From Acidobacteriota bacterium (GTDB lineage: Bacteria; Acidobacteriota; Terriglobia; Acidiferrales; UBA7541), in the NCBI GenBank assembly GCA_003225315.1, contig QHZD01000021.1, forward strand, positions 1 through 64,000: a DNA stretch of 64,000 nt, read 5' to 3'. Below the pieces are notes generated by a model. That model did no database searches, was not told the origin of the DNA, and was given only the letters and a program-made list of their open reading frames with translations. This document shows positions 60,927 through 64,000 of this stretch, piece by piece. The position numbers were made by a program, and so were the translations under genes. Within the stretch, counting starts at the first letter, position 1, and each line of letters starts with the position of its first letter.

Positions 60927-62372
60927 ATGTTCCCCAAACCGTTCTACAAACACGTTTTGCCCGCGCTCCTCGCCGGACTTGCGTTGCGCCTCTTTTTCAT
61001 CTGGCGCTTCCCCTTCTATTCCGGCGATACCGCCTACTACGAAGAGCTGGCGCGCAATTGGCTGTATCACGGAGTTTACGGCTTCTACTCCCACGGCCAG
61101 CTTCTTCCCTCGGATGCGCGTGTCCCCGGCTATCCGGCGTTTCTGGCCGCGATTTATTTTCTGGCTGGAACGGGCCGCAAGGCTGTCATGCTCGCGCAGG
61201 CGTTCGTCGACCTTGCGACGTGCGTTCTGGCCGCGGGCATCGCCAGCCGCCTGGCGGCCGACGCTCCCGTTGCGGCGCGCGGCCGCGTCGCAACTGTAGC
61301 GCTTTGGCTGACGGCGCTGTGCCCCTTCACAGCGAACTACGCGGCGGTGCCGCTGACGGAAGTGCTGGCGACATTTTTCAGCACGCTCGCGCTGTTGATT
61401 TTTCTGTCGCCCGCGGGAATGGAGTTCGATCGAATCTCCTCGAAGCGCGATGGGGGCCGCGCCGCAAAAAATTGGTTCGCCGGCGGACTGGTGGTTGGCC
61501 TCGGAACGCTGGTCCGGCCGGAAACGCCCCTGCTTCTTGCGTCCGTGCTGATCGCGCTGTGGCTGCGCCATCACCGTCCTGCGAATTGGAAAAAGCTCGA
61601 GGCCGCAACGTTGTGGATGGCCCTTGGCTTGCTGCTGCCGCTGGCGCCGTGGGCCGCGCGCAACGCGCTGAGTCTCGGCCGCGTGCAGTTTCTCGCGCCG
61701 CGTTACGCGGAAACGTATGGCGACGTCCTGCCGACGGGATTTTACGCCTGGACGCAAACGTGGATGTTTCGCTTTCGCGACGCCTATCTCTTCACCTGGA
61801 AATTGCCGTCGCAGCCGATCGAATTGAAAAATGTTCCTTCGTACGCCACGGATTCGCCGGAGGAATTTTCGCGCGTCGCTTCCCTGCTGGACCGCTACAA
61901 CCGCGGGCACCGCATGACGCGCGAACTCGATTTCGAATTCGCGGAGCTGGCGCGGGAACGCGCGGAGCGCCATCCGATTCGCACTTACCTGTGGGTTCCC
62001 ATCGAGCGCGCCGCTGCGATGTGGTTCACTCCGCGGATTACGCTGCTGCCGTACTCCGGCCGGCTGTGGCCGCTCGCGGAAAGTTACCACAGCAATCCGG
62101 CGGACTTTGAAGTTACGCTTGGCTTGGCGCTGCTCAACGTTCTATATGTTGGAATGGCACTTGCCGCCGCGTGGTTCTGGCGCGCGAATCCTGGGGTGTT
62201 ACTGATCGCGACATTCATCGTTGTTCGCACGGCATTCTTCACGCAAGTGCAGACCTGTGAGCCGCGTTACATCCTGGAGTGCTTCCCCGCCGTGCTCGCT
62301 CTGGCCGCGCAACTCTTCCGGAGGTCAGTACAGGTACGGCGTGCGCAACCCGTGCTAGCAAATTCGAAGTGA
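60927..62372 (+). CDS. GT39-like membrane glycosyltransferase (ArnT/PMT-type)
   Basis: A 481-residue polytopic membrane protein. ATG 60927 is preferred; ATG 60891 is in frame, and neither has a good ribosome site. After the first helix comes FYSGDTAYYEELARNWLYHG with the acidic residue typical of the first periplasmic loop of GT39/GT83 enzymes, followed by DARVPGYPAFLAAIYFLAGT. About ten further hydrophobic helices follow. Such enzymes transfer sugars from polyprenyl-phosphate donors to lipid or protein in the envelope. Acceptor not readable. Confidence 0.8.
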   Translation: MFPKPFYKHVLPALLAGLALRLFFIWRFPFYSGDTAYYEELARNWLYHGVYGFYSHGQLLPSDARVPGYPAFLAAIYFLAGTGRKAVMLAQAFVDLATCVLAAGIASRLAADAPVAARGRVATVALWLTALCPFTANYAAVPLTEVLATFFSTLALLIFLSPAGMEFDRISSKRDGGRAAKNWFAGGLVVGLGTLVRPETPLLLASVLIALWLRHHRPANWKKLEAATLWMALGLLLPLAPWAARNALSLGRVQFLAPRYAETYGDVLPTGFYAWTQTWMFRFRDAYLFTWKLPSQPIELKNVPSYATDSPEEFSRVASLLDRYNRGHRMTRELDFEFAELARERAERHPIRTYLWVPIERAAAMWFTPRITLLPYSGRLWPLAESYHSNPADFEVTLGLALLNVLYVGMALAAAWFWRANPGVLLIATFIVVRTAFFTQVQTCEPRYILECFPAVLALAAQLFRRSVQVRRAQPVLANSK

Positions 62373-62379
62373 ATTTTTC

Positions 62380-64000
62380 TTATTGGACGTTCACTTTGGT
62401 GTCGGATTGTTGATGCGGCGCGATCTCGACGCTTTCTCCGCCGGCCAGATATTTTTTCAATACATCCGGATCGTCCCATTCCAAATCCCAGCCGTCTTCA
62501 ATGGCCATGAGCGTATAGCGGCCGGGAACAACAGCGTTCAGCGAGAAAGTTCCATCGGAATCGGATTGGTCGCGGCGAAAAAGCGCAGGATTGCTGCGCA
62601 GATCGAGCGGCGCGAGAACGATCATTACGCCGGAGACCGGCTTGTCTTTCTTGAGCGCTGTGCCGGTGATGTGGCCGGTGCCTTTCGAAGCGTTGATGGT
62701 AACGCTCACGTCCTGCGCGCCAGCGATTTGAAAGGAACGGCCGGTGGTCTTGATGCCGGTGGAGGAGAGGCTGCGAATAAAGAGGGCTTGTGGCTCGATG
62801 ATGACAAGCTCATAGCTTCCCATTTCAGAGGGATTGTTCTTGAGTGAAAACTCGCCTGTTGCGGAAACGTCCGCGGTAAAGCCCTGCCCGGTAGTGACAT
62901 TTCGAAGCAGAACGCGAGCAGGCTGAGGAACAGGGGAGGCGTCGTCCAGTTTGAGAATTCCGCTGACCACAACGGAGGGGGCGCTTTGCGTCGCGTCAAT
63001 CTCCGCGTCATTCGAAACCTGAAGGCTCTGGGTGCGGCGGGTCGTCGCGTTCCCGTTTGGAGTCATCACTGCGAGGCTCAAACGACCCGGAGGAACACCA
63101 CCGACTTCCATCAAGCCGGGAGCCACTTGATGGAAAGAAACGGGGACGTGAATTTCGCGGCCTTCCGCAACAGACTGTGTGACTTGAATGTTTACACCTT
63201 GATTCGGGTCCGCGGCAGGCGCTCTGACCAGGAAGTGGAGAGCAGGGATAGGACGAAGGCGAAAATCGGCGATAGCCATTTCGCCAGCATGAAGCGCAAG
63301 AGGGGCGGCGCCGGAAATGTCGTTCGAATCGGGAAAGAACATCACGGGATAAACGACATCGAGAGTCTGGTCCTGCTCGGAGAAAGACGGAGGGTCGGCT
63401 TCCTGGACGTTCTGGTTATCTTGGCTCATACGATGACGAGTATTGTGCTGCGCATACCAAGGCCGGGCGGAAACAGAGACGAAGTAGATCCCGGGAGGCA
63501 GGTGGCCAAAATGATAGCGGCCCTGATCGTCGGTTGGCTTCTGGCCGAAGGAGGAGGTGCGGCGCCGGCCTCCGACGAGATTTTCGCGGAAGAGCATGAC
63601 CATGGCGCGGCGGACGGGATCGTCGGATTCATCGCGGACTTCGCCCGAAATGGACGCGGAAGGCCGCAAACCGAAAGTCAGATTTTCCGATTCCAGGCCC
63701 GGACCGACGACGATCGCGGTCGTGAAGTTTTCGTGTTGCTGATACATCTGAGGGAAGTAGCCGCGGTGATGAGCAGTCAGGGAGTATTTACCGGGAAGCA
63801 CGTCGGCGAAAGCGAATCGGCCTTCGGGGTCCGTGAGCTCGGTGCGGCCAGAATCGGGAGGGACACGCGCACCAGCGGACGCTGAAACATTTATGCTGAC
63901 CGACGCGCGGGCGAGCGGCTGGCCGGTGATGGCGTCGATGACTCTGCCACTGATTCGAAAGGAGGAAGGAGCGGCGGGAGCTTGTGGTTGAGCTGGCTGA
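62380..64000 (-). CDS. Carboxypeptidase-regulatory-like repeat protein (5' end beyond window)
   Basis: The minus-strand frame is open from the right edge (64000) to the stop at 62380, at least 540 residues. A GTG at 63801 is not a true start, because coding character continues upstream with SSFRISGRVIDAITGQPLAR. Repeated beta-sandwich units follow (ASISGEVRDESDDPVRRAMV; VVSGILKLDDASPVPQPARV; HITGTALKKDKPVSGVMIVL; GTFSLNAVVPGRYTLMAIED), as in CarboxypepD_reg domains. Such exported proteins are frequent in Acidobacteriota and their role is unknown. It converges with the GT39 gene, 7 nt apart. Confidence 0.82.
   Translation of the reverse strand, partial: QPAQPQAPAAPSSFRISGRVIDAITGQPLARASVSINVSASAGARVPPDSGRTELTDPEGRFAFADVLPGKYSLTAHHRGYFPQMYQQHENFTTAIVVGPGLESENLTFGLRPSASISGEVRDESDDPVRRAMVMLFRENLVGGRRRTSSFGQKPTDDQGRYHFGHLPPGIYFVSVSARPWYAQHNTRHRMSQDNQNVQEADPPSFSEQDQTLDVVYPVMFFPDSNDISGAAPLALHAGEMAIADFRLRPIPALHFLVRAPAADPNQGVNIQVTQSVAEGREIHVPVSFHQVAPGLMEVGGVPPGRLSLAVMTPNGNATTRRTQSLQVSNDAEIDATQSAPSVVVSGILKLDDASPVPQPARVLLRNVTTGQGFTADVSATGEFSLKNNPSEMGSYELVIIEPQALFIRSLSSTGIKTTGRSFQIAGAQDVSVTINASKGTGHITGTALKKDKPVSGVMIVLAPLDLRSNPALFRRDQSDSDGTFSLNAVVPGRYTLMAIEDGWDLEWDDPDVLKKYLAGGESVEIAPHQQSDTKVNVQ

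Noticed and set aside
60362-62110. 582-aa plus-strand ORF overlapping ferredoxin and GT39 genes
   Set aside because: It spans two real genes and their intergenic gap in the wrong frame, with Arg/Ala-rich non-globular composition.
1-64000. CRISPR arrays, rRNA genes or prophage
   Set aside because: No regularly spaced direct repeats, no rRNA-like conserved stretches and no phage structural or integrase genes were seen on either strand.

Overview
The window looks like a chromosomal segment of an Acidobacteriota bacterium (Terriglobia or a near relative), moderately GC-rich. This rests on the combination of protein families rather than on any marker gene: two MacB/FtsX-type orphan permeases of about 800 residues, several secreted sortilin/VPS10-like beta-propellers, an Oar-like TonB-dependent receptor with an N-terminal carboxypeptidase-regulatory domain, two isoquinoline-oxidoreductase-type molybdoenzymes, S9 and M28 peptidases, and a carboxypeptidase-regulatory repeat protein. 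No rRNA and no CRISPR array were seen.

Layout. 1-3.6 kb: two adjacent sortilin-like exoproteins (the first cut by the window edge). 3.7-9.8 kb: an accessory zone with palindromes, a HicB/HicA pair, an antitoxin-like ORF, a coiled-coil/winged-helix protein, a very unusual class II tRNA with a GUU anticodon, a membrane-anchored pentapeptide protein bracketed by direct repeats, a dispersed element with a near-perfect sigma-70 promoter, a DUF1772-like protein, an HExxH protein and a small secreted protein. 10-17.5 kb (minus strand): an aspartoacylase-like protein, an S9 peptidase, an orphan permease and an M28 peptidase. 17.8-22.5 kb: an amino-acid permease and a third sortilin-like protein. 22.5-26.3 kb: a compact housekeeping run (amidase, GerMN protein, RNase PH, RdgB, endonuclease III). 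26.3-33.8 kb: two molybdenum hydroxylases around a second orphan permease.

34.0-41.7 kb: an intact tRNA-Pro(UGG) whose 3' 37 nt recur 7.6 kb downstream. Between the two copies lie a TonB receptor, a PL22-type oligogalacturonate lyase and a SASA-domain acetylesterase. This reads as a tRNA-targeted island carrying a small pectin-oligosaccharide locus, with no recognisable integrase.

43.3-57.9 kb: the respiratory core. On the minus strand is an aa3-type oxidase operon (coxB, coxA, two coxC, a subunit IV gene and a small CxxC membrane protein), in which coxA carries an in-frame TGA. Divergently on the plus strand runs a quinol:cytochrome c reductase operon: Rieske protein, b6-like cytochrome b, subunit-IV-like cytochrome b, a GIY-YIG cassette bracketed by perfect 13-nt inverted repeats, a 1094-residue eight-CxxCH cytochrome c, a cupredoxin-like lipoprotein, a small membrane protein and a HEAT/barrel-sandwich membrane protein, followed by a heme-binding-type GlcG/HbpS protein. 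Electrons would pass from quinol through Rieske/b to the multiheme cytochrome and on to the oxidase.

58-64 kb: a second copy of the promoter-bearing element in the opposite orientation, an unknown coiled-coil membrane protein, a REP-associated (RAYT) transposase with REP palindromes on both sides and one inside its own coding sequence, a two-cluster ferredoxin, a GT39-like glycosyltransferase, and a carboxypeptidase-regulatory protein running off the right edge.
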